Origin: Microbacterium sp.
GTDB lineage: Bacteria > Actinomycetota > Actinomycetes > Actinomycetales > Microbacteriaceae
Direction: 5' to 3'
Assembly (NCBI GenBank): GCA_029239635.1
Contig: JARBUN010000015.1
Span: forward strand, 1-36,364
DNA length: 36,364 nucleotides
The notes below the pieces were generated by a model. That model did not search any database. It was given only the letters and a program-made list of their open reading frames with translations, and was not told the origin of the DNA. Shown here piece by piece: positions 8,384 to 17,260 of this stretch (its first letter is position 1; every line of letters starts with the position of its first letter). The translations under genes were made by a program, and so were the position numbers.

Positions 8384-9709
8384 ATGAGCACTGACACCAC
8401 GGCCCCCTCCACGCTCCGGCGGGGAATCGGCGGCCCTCTCCTGTTCGCCTTCATCCTCGGCGACGTCCTCGGCGCGGGGATCTACGCGCTCATGGGCGTG
8501 CTCTCGGAGCGGGTCGGCGGGATGCTGTGGGCTCCCCTCCTGGCCGCGCTCCTGCTCGCCCTCCTCACCGCCGGCTCGTACGCGGAGCTCGTGACGAAGT
8601 ACCCGCGGGCCGGGGGCGCCGCGGTCTTCGCGGAGCGCGCGTTCAAGAACACGCTCGTGTCGTTCCTCGTCGGCTTCAGCATGCTGGCCGCGGGTGTCAC
8701 CAGCGCGGCCGGGCTGTCGATCGCCTTCGCGGGCGAGTACCTGTCCACCTTCGTGGATCTGCCCGTCATCCCGGTGGCCATCGTGTTCCTCGGCGTCGTC
8801 GCGGCGCTCAACGCCCGTGGCATCCGGGAATCGATGGGGGCGAACCTCGTCATGACCGTGATCGAGGTGAGCGGTCTCGTCATCGTCGTGGTGGTGGTCG
8901 GGATGCTTCTGGGCGGAGGAGGCGGCGATGTCTCCCGTGTGGTGCAGGCGCCGGAGGGCACCGGCGTCGCGACAGCGGTGCTCGCCGGGGCGATCATCGC
9001 CTATTACTCGTTCGTCGGGTTCGAGACGTCGGCGAACATGATCGAGGAGGTCAAGGAGCCGTCGAAGATGTACCCGAGGGCCCTCTTCGCCGCGTTGGGA
9101 ACGGCCGGTCTCGTCTACGTCCTGGTCGGGTTGGCCAGCAGCATCGCGCTCTCGCCCGAGCAACTGTCGGCGTCCAGCGGTCCGCTCCTGTCGGTGGTCG
9201 AGGCCAGCGGCGTCGCGATCCCGTCGTGGCTCTTCAGCCTCATCGCGCTCGTCGCCGTGGCGAACGGCGCGCTCCTGACCATGATCATGGCGAGCCGCCT
9301 GACCTACGGGATGGCCGAGCAGGGGCTGCTTCCCCGCGCGCTCGCGCGCGTGCTGCCGCGTCGGCGCACTCCGTGGGTCGCCATCCTCGCGACGACCCTC
9401 GTCGCGATGCTGCTGACGCTCGTCGGCGACCTCACCCTGCTGGCCGAGACCGTCGTGCTCCTGCTCCTCTTCGTGTTCCTCAGCGCGAACATCTCGGTGC
9501 TCGTCCTGCGTCGCGATAGCGTCGAGCACACGCACTTCCGGGTGTGGACGTTCGTGCCGATCCTCGGGATCGCGTCGTGCGTCCTGCTGCTCAGTCAGCA
9601 AAGTCTCACGGTCTGGATCTTCGGTCTGGTGCTGCTGGCCGTGGGGGTGGCGCTGTACTTCCTCGCCCGGTGGGGGCGGGCGCGCGGGGAGGCAGCGGGC
9701 GCGCGGTAG
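8384..9709 (+). CDS. APC-superfamily amino-acid permease
   Basis: 441 residues with about 12 membrane helices. The first helix carries the substrate-binding GDVLGAGIYALMG, equivalent to the unwound GxGI/VF segment of APC transporters; helix 6 has YYSFVGFETSANMIEEVKEP, the usual PheXGFE followed by an acidic loop; and GMAEQGLLPRALARVLPRRR forms a cytoplasmic loop. It probably exchanges or symports an amino acid or amine with protons; the substrate is not predictable. Its closest general match is the YhdG/cationic-amino-acid-type group. It is preceded by its own promoter-like element and converges on the alpha/beta hydrolase gene, with only three bases between the stops. Confidence 0.9.
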   Translation: MSTDTTAPSTLRRGIGGPLLFAFILGDVLGAGIYALMGVLSERVGGMLWAPLLAALLLALLTAGSYAELVTKYPRAGGAAVFAERAFKNTLVSFLVGFSMLAAGVTSAAGLSIAFAGEYLSTFVDLPVIPVAIVFLGVVAALNARGIRESMGANLVMTVIEVSGLVIVVVVVGMLLGGGGGDVSRVVQAPEGTGVATAVLAGAIIAYYSFVGFETSANMIEEVKEPSKMYPRALFAALGTAGLVYVLVGLASSIALSPEQLSASSGPLLSVVEASGVAIPSWLFSLIALVAVANGALLTMIMASRLTYGMAEQGLLPRALARVLPRRRTPWVAILATTLVAMLLTLVGDLTLLAETVVLLLLFVFLSANISVLVLRRDSVEHTHFRVWTFVPILGIASCVLLLSQQSLTVWIFGLVLLAVGVALYFLARWGRARGEAAGAR

Positions 9710-9712
9710 CGC

Positions 9713-10432
9713 TTACGGGCCGATCGCGCGGATCCGCTCGGCGACGGCCGCCGCGGCGGTGTGCTGCACGAGATGCCGGTGACCGGGAATGACGGACACC
9801 GACCCGGCGGGTGCCCGCGCGGCGAGCCGTCGAACCCATTCCTCCTGTGCGATGGGGTCGGCGGCTCCCCGCATCACGAGCAGGGGGACCGTCAGAAGCG
9901 CCACACGATCCTCGATCGGGTACCGGAGCATGTGTCGTGCTTGGCGTACGTACCAGATCGGGCCGCAGCGGACGTAGTCGGTGAGCACGAGCGCGTTGCC
10001 TCGGGGCGGTTCGAGCGCTGAGTCGCGGGCGAGCAGGAGGGCCTGCCGCAGGGCGCCGCGCCGTCGGTCGTCGGTGACGGGGCCGATCGTCACGACCGCG
10101 CTCGCGAGATCGGGGCGTTGGACGGCCAGTTCCACCACCCACTGGGCGCCCATGGAGTGCCCCACGAGGATCGCCCGGCCCACGCCGAGCTCGTCGACCA
10201 CCGTGCCGAGCGCCCGGGCCATCGCGGCGACGTCGGGCGAGGCCGTCGGTTTGGGGAGGCCGCCGAACCCGGGAAGGTCGACCACGTGCACCTCGGCCCG
10301 CGTCGCCAGTTCCGCCTGCAGCCGCGACAGGTACCGGTGCGACATCCCGATGCCGTGGACCAGCACGTAGACGGTGCTGTTCGGGCGCCGGTGCGACCAC
10401 GACCGGAAAGCGAGACCGTTCACGGAGTGCAT
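9713..10432 (-). CDS. Alpha/beta-fold hydrolase
   Basis: Starting at ATG 10432 (MHSVNGLAFRSW) it encodes 239 residues. The alpha/beta-hydrolase landmarks are in order: oxyanion-hole HGIGMSHRYL, the substrate loop VVDLPGFGGLPKP, the nucleophile elbow GHSMGAQWVVE, the acid strand MRGAADPIAQEEW and the final catalytic His in GHRHLVQHT. No signal peptide is present, so it acts in the cytoplasm on an ester, amide or similar bond, with unknown specificity. A GTG directly before the ATG is an alternative start; no good ribosome site distinguishes them. It is divergent from the large transport/oxygenase operon, sharing a 275-base intergenic region. Confidence 0.85.
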   Translation of the reverse strand: MHSVNGLAFRSWSHRRPNSTVYVLVHGIGMSHRYLSRLQAELATRAEVHVVDLPGFGGLPKPTASPDVAAMARALGTVVDELGVGRAILVGHSMGAQWVVELAVQRPDLASAVVTIGPVTDDRRRGALRQALLLARDSALEPPRGNALVLTDYVRCGPIWYVRQARHMLRYPIEDRVALLTVPLLVMRGAADPIAQEEWVRRLAARAPAGSVSVIPGHRHLVQHTAAAAVAERIRAIGP

Positions 10433-10707
10433 CACGAGCGCGATCGTAAGGGCGGCGCGATCCAGCCGATCCGGGGTTGCGCACGTCCCTCCGCGTCCGA
10501 GCGGGTGGGATCTCGTGCACGCCGACCGCGCTGTCGCGCAACGCGTCGGGACATATGTGACCTCGCGTGAAGGCCGACGACGGTGGATGACGGTGCACGA
10601 CACCGCGTTTCGCCCCGTTCGACGGGCGCGGGGCCGCCGACGCAATCTCTCTGCAGGTGCCGACGGATCCCGCCGAGGCGCCTCCACCTATCAGAGAGGA
10701 CAACCGC
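10433..10707. promoter_or_regulatory. Divergent intergenic region upstream of the oligopeptide/LLM operon
   Basis: No convincing gene is present in this stretch. It should hold the promoters of the minus-strand hydrolase and the plus-strand ABC operon. The perfect palindrome ACATATGT at 10551-10558, flanked by GGG and GACC, is AT-rich for this genome and is the most operator-like element. The operon's ribosome site, AGAGAGGA at 10693-10700, is strong and seven bases from ATG 10708. No clear -35/-10 pair can be assigned. Confidence 0.35.
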
Positions 10708-11754
10708 ATGAGCACATTCCCCGCGGCCCGCGTTCTTCTCGCCCGTTACGTCGTTTCGCGCCTCGCCCAGGCCGCCCTCGTGCTGTGGGCTGCCTACACG
10801 CTGTCGTTCCTCGTGCTGTACGCGCTGCCGAGCGACCCCGTGGCGCTGCTGGCGGGAGGGGATGCCACGGACATCTCGCCCGCGCAGCTCGACGACCTGC
10901 GTCAGCGCTACGGGCTGGATCAGCCGCTGTGGGTGCAGTACCTGCTGCATCTGCGCAGCATCCTGTCGGGTGATCTCGGCACCTCGATCTCGACGGGGCG
11001 TCCGGTGGCCGCGGTCATCGGCGAGGCGATCCCGCCGACGGTCCAGCTCACCGGCCTCGCGCTCGTCGTGGCGGTGCTGCTCGGCGCGGGTATCGCGATC
11101 GCCGCGACCTTCACCCGCTCACGGCGCCTGGCCTCCGTCCTCCTCGGGCTGCCGCCGCTCGGCGTCGCGGTCCCCTCCTTCTGGCTCGGGCTGGTGCTGA
11201 TCCAGTGGTTCTCGTTCCAGATCCCGCTCTTTCCCGCGATGGGCGACAAGGGCTTCCCCTCGTTGGTCCTGCCCGCTGTCACCCTGGCGATCCCCACGAG
11301 CGCCGCGATCGCCCAGCTGCTGTCCAAGAGCCTGGTCACCGCGCTCGGCGAGCCGTACATCGACACCGCGTGGGCGAAGGGGGTGACCCGGGCGCGCGTC
11401 CACCTCGCGCACGCGCTGCGCAACGCCGCCCTCCCCGCCCTCACCGTCACCGGTCTGGTGGTCGGGCAGTTGCTGTCGGGAACCGTCGTGACCGAGACGG
11501 TGTTCTCTCGTCCGGGCATCGGCCGCGTGACCGCCCAGGCGGTGCAGCAACAGGATGTCCCCGTCGTGCAGGGCATCGTGCTCTTCGCCGCGGCCGTCTT
11601 CGTGCTCACGACCCTCGCTGTCGACCTCGTCTACCCGCTCCTCGACCCGCGCATCGTGCTGAGCGCGGGCTCGCCGCGCCGCGCCCGCCGGCGGGCGCGG
11701 GCCGCTGCCGGGGACGCCCATGCGTCCGCGCCCCTCGAAAAGGTGGTGACCTGA
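10708..11754 (+). CDS. Oligopeptide/dipeptide-type ABC transporter permease (DppB-like)
   Basis: 348 residues with six predicted membrane helices. The N-terminus LLARYVVSRLAQAALVLWAA is typical of the first helix of DppB/OppB proteins, and the long periplasmic-side loop contains DLRQRYGLDQPLWVQYLLHL and GDLGTSISTGRPV, both hallmarks of this family. The cytoplasmic coupling EAA-type loop is YIDTAWAKGVTRARVHLAHA. With the next gene it forms the heterodimeric channel of a peptide/nickel-type importer. Its stop overlaps the next ATG (TGATG at 11752-11756). The C-terminal tail is unusually basic and Arg/Ala-rich after about residue 320. Confidence 0.93.
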   Translation: MSTFPAARVLLARYVVSRLAQAALVLWAAYTLSFLVLYALPSDPVALLAGGDATDISPAQLDDLRQRYGLDQPLWVQYLLHLRSILSGDLGTSISTGRPVAAVIGEAIPPTVQLTGLALVVAVLLGAGIAIAATFTRSRRLASVLLGLPPLGVAVPSFWLGLVLIQWFSFQIPLFPAMGDKGFPSLVLPAVTLAIPTSAAIAQLLSKSLVTALGEPYIDTAWAKGVTRARVHLAHALRNAALPALTVTGLVVGQLLSGTVVTETVFSRPGIGRVTAQAVQQQDVPVVQGIVLFAAAVFVLTTLAVDLVYPLLDPRIVLSAGSPRRARRRARAAAGDAHASAPLEKVVT

Positions 11755-12701
11755 TGTCCGAGACCGTGGCCCTCGTCCCCGAACGGGCGCAGACATCGGA
11801 GGATGTCTTCGCCGCGACCGCCGGCGACCGCTTCGACGACGCCGTCGTCGCGCGCGGCGCCGGGGAGCCGGCATCCGGTCGTCCGCATCTTCCCGCGGTG
11901 TTGCGGCGGCCGCTCGTGGTGGCCTCGATCGTGTGGCTGCTCGTCGTCATCATCGCGGCCGCGTGGCCCGCGGTGCTCGCCCCGGGAGACCCCCTCGGCG
12001 GCACGCCCTCCGAAAACCTGCAACCGCCGTCGTGGGCGCACTGGTTCGGCACCGATCAGCTCGGCCGCGACCTCTACACGCGCGTCGTGCACGGCACCGC
12101 CCTGACCGTGTCGGCGGCCGCGATCGCCGTCGGCGTCGGAGTGGTCGCGGGGTCGGCGGTGGGGCTGGTGAGCGGATTCGTCGGCGGACGGACGGATGCC
12201 GTGCTCATGCGCCTCGCCGACGTGCTGCTCGCGATCCCGGGGCTGCTGCTGTCGCTCGCCCTGATCACGGCCCTCGGCTTCGGCACCGTCAATGTCGCGA
12301 TCGCGGTGGGAATCGCGAGCGTGGCGTCGGTCGCGCGGGTCCTCCGCTCCGAGGTCCTGCGGGTGCGCAGCGCCCCGTACGTCGAGGCGGCGCGCGCCTC
12401 GGGCAACGGGTGGACGGCGATCCTGGTGCGCCACGTGCTGCCGAACGCCATCGCGCCCGTCCTCGTTCTCGCGGTGCTCGAGTTCGGCACGGCGATCCTG
12501 GCCGTGTCCGCGCTGAGCTTCCTCGGTTACGGGGCTCCGCCGCCCTCTCCCGAATGGGGCGCCCTCGTCTCGGGCGGACGCGACTACCTGCGCACCGCCT
12601 GGTGGCTCACCGCCCTCCCGGGTCTCACGATCGCCGTGACCGTGCTGGCCGCCAATCGCCTCTCGCGGGGCCTCGACACGGACGGACGGGCACGCCGATG
12701 A
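11754..12701 (+). CDS. Oligopeptide/dipeptide-type ABC transporter permease (DppC-like)
   Basis: 315 residues. A 45-residue cytoplasmic N-terminus precedes the first helix (VVASIVWLLVVIIAAAWPAV), and the DppC signature follows: HWFGTDQLGRDLYTRVVHGT. The EAA coupling loop is YVEAARASGNGWTAILVRHV with LPNAIAPVL, and the family ending LSFLGYGAPPPSPEWGALVS is intact. It pairs with the upstream DppB-like subunit. Its last four bases overlap the ATPase start (ATGA at 12698-12701), so the channel and ATPase subunits are translationally coupled. Confidence 0.93.
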   Translation: MSETVALVPERAQTSEDVFAATAGDRFDDAVVARGAGEPASGRPHLPAVLRRPLVVASIVWLLVVIIAAAWPAVLAPGDPLGGTPSENLQPPSWAHWFGTDQLGRDLYTRVVHGTALTVSAAAIAVGVGVVAGSAVGLVSGFVGGRTDAVLMRLADVLLAIPGLLLSLALITALGFGTVNVAIAVGIASVASVARVLRSEVLRVRSAPYVEAARASGNGWTAILVRHVLPNAIAPVLVLAVLEFGTAILAVSALSFLGYGAPPPSPEWGALVSGGRDYLRTAWWLTALPGLTIAVTVLAANRLSRGLDTDGRARR

Positions 12702-14392
12702 GCCTCCTCGAGATCGACGGCCTCGCGGTCGCCTACCGCACCTCCCGCGGTGACATCGACGCGGTGCGCGAGGTCACCCTCGCCGTGGACGCGGGGGAGA
12801 CCGTCGCCATCGTGGGCGAGTCCGGCTCGGGCAAGTCCACGACGGTGCACGCGATCATCCGTCTGCTTCCCTCGGCGGCGCGTATCCGCGCGGGGGCCGT
12901 GCGCTTCGACGGGGCGGATCTCGTCGCGGCATCCGATCGGCAGTTGCGATCCGTGCGCGGACGTCGCATCGGCTTCGTGCCGCAGGACCCCACGGTCAGC
13001 CTCAACCCCGTCGTGCGCATCGGCGATCAGGTCGCGGAGGTCCTGCGCGCGCACGGTCTCGCCGACCGCCGCACCGCGGCCGTCCGCGCCGTCGAGGCGC
13101 TGGAGCGGGCGGGCCTGCCCGACGCGGCCGTCCGCGCGCGGCAGTACCCGCACGAGCTGTCGGGCGGCATGCGCCAACGCGTGCTCATCGCGATCGCGAT
13201 CATCGGCGATCCCGCCCTGATCATCGCCGACGAGCCGACGAGCGCCCTCGACGTCACGGTGCAACGGCAGATCCTCGACCATCTCGACGTGCTCAAGCGC
13301 GAGCGCGGGGCGAGCCTGCTGCTCATAACGCACGACCTCGGCGTCGCCGCCGACCGCGCCGACCGCATCGTCGTCATGACCGACGGGCGCATCGTCGAGG
13401 AAGGAACGCCGGCCGAGGTGCTGGGTTCCCCGCGGCACCCGTACACCCGTCGACTGATCGCGGCAGCGCCGAGCCTGAACACGGCGACACCGGATGCCGC
13501 GGGCTCGCGCCGCGACCGAGCCGACGCCGGAGCCGACCGACGGCGGGACGTCGCGGCGGCGGCGACCGTCCGGGGCGGCGGCTCGTCGGCATCCGTCGCC
13601 CCGGTCCTCGAGGTCGACGGCCTCGTGAAGGAGTTCGTCCTCCCCGGGGGCAGGACGGTGCAGCGCGCCGTCGACGGCGTCGGCTTCCGCCTCCACCGGG
13701 GCCGCACGCTCGCGCTGGTCGGCGAGTCGGGTTCGGGCAAGACCACGACGGCGCGCTTGGCGTTGCGCCTGACGGACCCGACCGCCGGGACGGTGCGCGT
13801 GGACGGCGTCGACGTGACCGCGCTGACCGGCCGCCCGCTGCGCGAGCTCCGGCGCCGGGTGCAGCTCGTGCAGCAGAACCCCTACGCCGCGTTGAACCCG
13901 CGGTGGAGTGTCGAGACGATCGTCACCGATCCGCTCCGCGCGTTCGGGGTCGGCTCGCGGGCACAGCGTCGCGCGCGGGCCGCCGAGCTGCTCGACCTCG
14001 TGGCGCTGCCGGCCTCGGTGCTGCGGCGGCGACCGGCCGACCTCTCCGGCGGGCAGCGCCAGCGCGTCGCGATCGCACGGGCCCTGGCCCTGGAGCCGGA
14101 GCTGCTCGTGCTCGACGAGCCGGTCTCGGCACTCGACGTGTCGATCCAGCACCAGATCCTGACCCTTCTCGCCGAGATCCAGCGCGAGAAGGGGCTCAGC
14201 TACCTGTTCATCTCGCACGACCTCGCGGTGGTGCGACAGATCGCCCACACCGTGGGGGTCATGCGCCGCGGGCGTCTCGTCGAGCTCGGCGACGTCGACA
14301 CCGTCTTCACCTCGCCCACCCACGACTACACCCGGGCGCTCCTGGATGCCATTCCCGGTCGCCCCGTCCCGACACTCACCCCTTCCGCCTGA
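12698..14392 (+). CDS. Dipeptide ABC transporter ATP-binding protein, DppD-DppF fusion
   Basis: 564 residues containing two complete ABC ATPase domains. Domain 1 has Walker A GESGSGKST at about 40-48, LSGGMRQR near 154, and DEPTSALDVT near 178, then the family-specific HPYTRRLIAAAPSL tail. A 45-residue low-complexity Ala/Arg/Gly linker follows. Domain 2 has GESGSGKTT near 342, LSGGQRQR near 448 and DEPVSALDVS near 473, ending THDYTRALLDAIPG. Each half therefore has all ATP-binding and hydrolysis motifs. The fusion replaces the separate DppD and DppF subunits of the classical system. It is coupled to the DppC-like gene by an ATGA overlap and lies ten bases from the binding-protein gene. Confidence 0.94.
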   Translation: MSLLEIDGLAVAYRTSRGDIDAVREVTLAVDAGETVAIVGESGSGKSTTVHAIIRLLPSAARIRAGAVRFDGADLVAASDRQLRSVRGRRIGFVPQDPTVSLNPVVRIGDQVAEVLRAHGLADRRTAAVRAVEALERAGLPDAAVRARQYPHELSGGMRQRVLIAIAIIGDPALIIADEPTSALDVTVQRQILDHLDVLKRERGASLLLITHDLGVAADRADRIVVMTDGRIVEEGTPAEVLGSPRHPYTRRLIAAAPSLNTATPDAAGSRRDRADAGADRRRDVAAAATVRGGGSSASVAPVLEVDGLVKEFVLPGGRTVQRAVDGVGFRLHRGRTLALVGESGSGKTTTARLALRLTDPTAGTVRVDGVDVTALTGRPLRELRRRVQLVQQNPYAALNPRWSVETIVTDPLRAFGVGSRAQRRARAAELLDLVALPASVLRRRPADLSGGQRQRVAIARALALEPELLVLDEPVSALDVSIQHQILTLLAEIQREKGLSYLFISHDLAVVRQIAHTVGVMRRGRLVELGDVDTVFTSPTHDYTRALLDAIPGRPVPTLTPSA

Positions 14393-14402
14393 GGAGCACA
14401 CC

Positions 14403-16019
14403 ATGACCATCCGACGCCCCACTCTCGCGGCGACCCTCGCCGTGACCGCGGCCCTCGTCCTGACCGCATGCGGGAGCACCGCCGCCGCCGCCCCCGAGGA
14501 CGCGGCGCCCGCCACCCCCGTCCAGGGGGGAGATCTGACGTTCGCGATCGCGAACGACCCGATCTCGCTGAACCCGTCCGGTACCGGATCCGGCAACGAC
14601 ACGCTCTACGTGACCCGGCAGCTCGTCGACTCGCTGCTGTACCAGAACCCCGACACCGGCGCCCTCGATCCGTGGCTGGCCACGTCGTACACCTCCAACG
14701 CCGACGCGACGGAGTTCACCTTCTCGCTCCGCGACGGCGTGACCTTCTCGGACGGCACCCCGTTCACCGCGGCCAACGTCAAGGCGACCTTCGACGACAT
14801 CGTCGCGGCCGGGGCGCTCAGCCAGGCGGTGAGCAGCTTCGTCGGATACGCCGGGACCGACGTGGTCGACGCGCACACCGCCCGCGTCCGGTTCTCGACG
14901 CCGAACGCCGCGTTCCCGAACTCCACGGCATCCGTGGCCCTGGGCATCGTCGGGGACGCGACGCTCAAGGCCCCGTACGACCAGCGCGCCGGCGGGACGG
15001 CGCTCGTCGGCAGCGGCCCCTTCACCCTGAAGAGCTACACGAAGGACACCGCCACCGTGCTGACCGCGCGCGAGGACTACGCGTGGGGCCCCGCGGCGCT
15101 CGGCAACGACGGGCGCGCGCGCCTGGACACCGTCACGTTCCAGATCGTGCCCGAAGCGGGCGTGCGCACCGGCAGCCTCACCTCCGACCAGGTCGATGTG
15201 GCCGGCGGCATCCAGCCGGGTGACGTGGCCTCGATCGAGCAGGCGGGGTATCCGCTGGTCTCGCGGGGCAACCCCGGCGTCACGTTCGGGATCTCGTTCA
15301 ACCTCTCGCACCCCACGGTCGCCGATCTGCCCGTCCGCCAGGCGATCGCCGCCGCGATCGACGCGAAGACCGTCCGTGACACGGCGCTGAACGACTCGTT
15401 CGCGATCGCCACCAGCGTCCTGGCGAAGAACACCCCCGGCTACGCCGACCAGAGCGCTGCGTTCACGTACGACCCCGCTCGCGCCGGCAAGCTGCTCGAC
15501 GCCGCCGGCTGGAAGGCCGGAGCCGACGGCATCCGCGAGAAGGACGGCGCGAAGCTGCAGCTCAAGCTCTGGTGGATCACGAACTTCGGACCCAACCAGA
15601 CCTCGCTCGAACTCATCCAGCAGGAGCTCAAGGCCGTCGGCATCGACCTGCAGCTGCAGAGCGGGCCGGTGCCCGACTTCCTCGAGGCGCAGAAGAACGG
15701 CGACTTCGACCTCGTCTGGGGCAACCTGTCGCGCGCCGACGGCGACGTGCTGCGCACCACCTTCTCGAAGGCGACCACGCGCTACCGCATCGACGACCCC
15801 GCCCTCGAGACGCTCCTGCAGCAGCAGCTCGCCACCAGCGATCCGTCCGCGCGCGGCGCGCTGCTCGCCCAGGCGCAGGAGCGGATCGCGAGCCAGGTGT
15901 ATCAGATCCCGGTGCACGAGCTCACCTCCATCCTCGGCACCCGGGAATCGGTGCACGCGGTGACCCTTGGCGCCGACTCGCGCCTGGACTCGCTCGTGGC
16001 CGCCTGGAAGAACGACTGA
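14403..16019 (+). CDS. Family 5 (oligopeptide/nickel-type) substrate-binding lipoprotein
   Basis: 538 residues. The N-terminus TIRRPTLAATLAVTAALVL ends in lipobox LTAC, so Cys23 should be lipidated after signal peptidase II cleavage and the protein anchored outside the membrane. The mature part follows the SBP_bac_5 pattern: GGDLTFAIANDPISLNPSGT, YVTRQLVDSLLYQNPDTGAL, TFSLRDGVTFSDGTPFTAANV and VRQAIAAAIDAKTVRD. It delivers the substrate to the permeases encoded just upstream. Family 5 proteins bind peptides, metals chelated by small ligands, opines or other bulky solutes, so the class alone does not give the ligand. GAGGAG precedes ATG 14403 at a suitable distance. Confidence 0.94.
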   Translation: MTIRRPTLAATLAVTAALVLTACGSTAAAAPEDAAPATPVQGGDLTFAIANDPISLNPSGTGSGNDTLYVTRQLVDSLLYQNPDTGALDPWLATSYTSNADATEFTFSLRDGVTFSDGTPFTAANVKATFDDIVAAGALSQAVSSFVGYAGTDVVDAHTARVRFSTPNAAFPNSTASVALGIVGDATLKAPYDQRAGGTALVGSGPFTLKSYTKDTATVLTAREDYAWGPAALGNDGRARLDTVTFQIVPEAGVRTGSLTSDQVDVAGGIQPGDVASIEQAGYPLVSRGNPGVTFGISFNLSHPTVADLPVRQAIAAAIDAKTVRDTALNDSFAIATSVLAKNTPGYADQSAAFTYDPARAGKLLDAAGWKAGADGIREKDGAKLQLKLWWITNFGPNQTSLELIQQELKAVGIDLQLQSGPVPDFLEAQKNGDFDLVWGNLSRADGDVLRTTFSKATTRYRIDDPALETLLQQQLATSDPSARGALLAQAQERIASQVYQIPVHELTSILGTRESVHAVTLGADSRLDSLVAAWKND

Positions 16020-16045
16020 CCCCGCCCATCTGAAAGGAGCGCATC

Positions 16046-17245
16046 ATGACCTCATCGACCCCCTTCTCCCTCGGCGTCGCCCTTGAGGGTGCCGGCTGGC
16101 ATCCCGCCGCCTGGCGCGAGCCGTCGGCGCGACCCGACGCCCTGTTCACCGCCGACTACTGGACCGAGCTCGTCCGGACCGCCGAGGCGGGCGAGGTGGA
16201 CTTCGTCACGATCGAGGACTCCCTCGCCCTGCAATCCGAGCGGTTCCTCGTCGGGGACGACCGCACCGACGAGGCGCGCGGACGCCTGGACGCGGTGCTC
16301 ATCGCCTCTCGGGTCGCGCCTCTCACCTCGACCATCGGGCTGATCCCGGTGGCGACCGTGACCCACACCGAGCCCTTCCACGTGTCGAAGGCCATCGCCA
16401 CGCTCGACTACGTCAGCGAGGGGCGGGCGGGCGTGCAGGTGAAGGTCTCCGCCAGAGCGGACGAAGCCGCGCACGTCGGCCGTCGCGCCCACCCGGGCGA
16501 CGTCGCCGTCGACGATCCCGCCTTCCTCGCGTTCGTCGACGATGCGTTCGACGAGGCCGCCGACGCGGTCGAGGTGGTGCGCCGGCTCTGGGACAGCTGG
16601 GAGGACGACGCCGAGATCCGTGACGCCGCGACCGACCGGTTCCTGGATGCCGACAAGGTGCACCGCATCGACTTCGAGGGCCGCTTCTTCTCGGTGCGCG
16701 GCCCCTCGATCACCCCGCGCCCGCCGCAGGGGCAGCCGGTGGTCGCCGCCCTGGCGCACGCGGCCGTGCCCTACCGGCTCGCCGCCCGTGCGGCCGACCT
16801 GGTGTTCGTGACCCCCGCCGACGCCGTGCACGCGCGAGACATCGTCGACGAGGTGCGCGACGCCGAACGCGCGGTGGGTCACGAGGGCGAGCCGCTGCGC
16901 ATCTTCGCCGATCTCGTCGTGTTCCTCGACGCGCCCGACGAGCGGGCCGACGCCCGCCTCGCGCGCCTCGACGGCGTCGGCCGACGGCTCGTCTCGGACG
17001 CGCGGATCGTCGCGGGGTCGGCATCCGCCGTCGCCGACGTGATCGACGATCTGATCGCGGCGGGCTACAGCGGCGTGCGGCTGCGCCCGGGGGTCGTGAC
17101 CGACGACCTGCCCCGCATCGCCGCCGACCTGGTGCCCGAACTGCGACGTCGAGGGGTCGCGCAGCCCCCGACGCGCACGACGCTCCGCGGGCGCCTCGGC
17201 CTGCCGGAAGACCTCCCCAGCCGCTACGCCACCCCCGTCGCCTGA
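16046..17245 (+). CDS. LLM-class (luciferase-like) flavin-dependent monooxygenase, first of three
   Basis: 399 residues of the luciferase-like fold. The family core is visible as YWTELVRTAEAGEVDFVTIE, TSTIGLIPVATVTHTEPFHV and LDYVSEGRAGVQVK. The C-terminal part (DDLIAAGYSGVRLRPGVVTD) matches the last strand and helix of the barrel. Such enzymes use reduced FMN, supplied by a separate reductase, and oxygen to cleave C-S, C-N or similar bonds, or to hydroxylate. AAAGGAG lies eight bases before ATG 16046. Its place just after an importer binding protein suggests it acts on the imported compound. No flavin reductase is encoded in the window. Confidence 0.88.
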   Translation: MTSSTPFSLGVALEGAGWHPAAWREPSARPDALFTADYWTELVRTAEAGEVDFVTIEDSLALQSERFLVGDDRTDEARGRLDAVLIASRVAPLTSTIGLIPVATVTHTEPFHVSKAIATLDYVSEGRAGVQVKVSARADEAAHVGRRAHPGDVAVDDPAFLAFVDDAFDEAADAVEVVRRLWDSWEDDAEIRDAATDRFLDADKVHRIDFEGRFFSVRGPSITPRPPQGQPVVAALAHAAVPYRLAARAADLVFVTPADAVHARDIVDEVRDAERAVGHEGEPLRIFADLVVFLDAPDERADARLARLDGVGRRLVSDARIVAGSASAVADVIDDLIAAGYSGVRLRPGVVTDDLPRIAADLVPELRRRGVAQPPTRTTLRGRLGLPEDLPSRYATPVA

Positions 17246-17260
17246 AAGGACGAGACCACC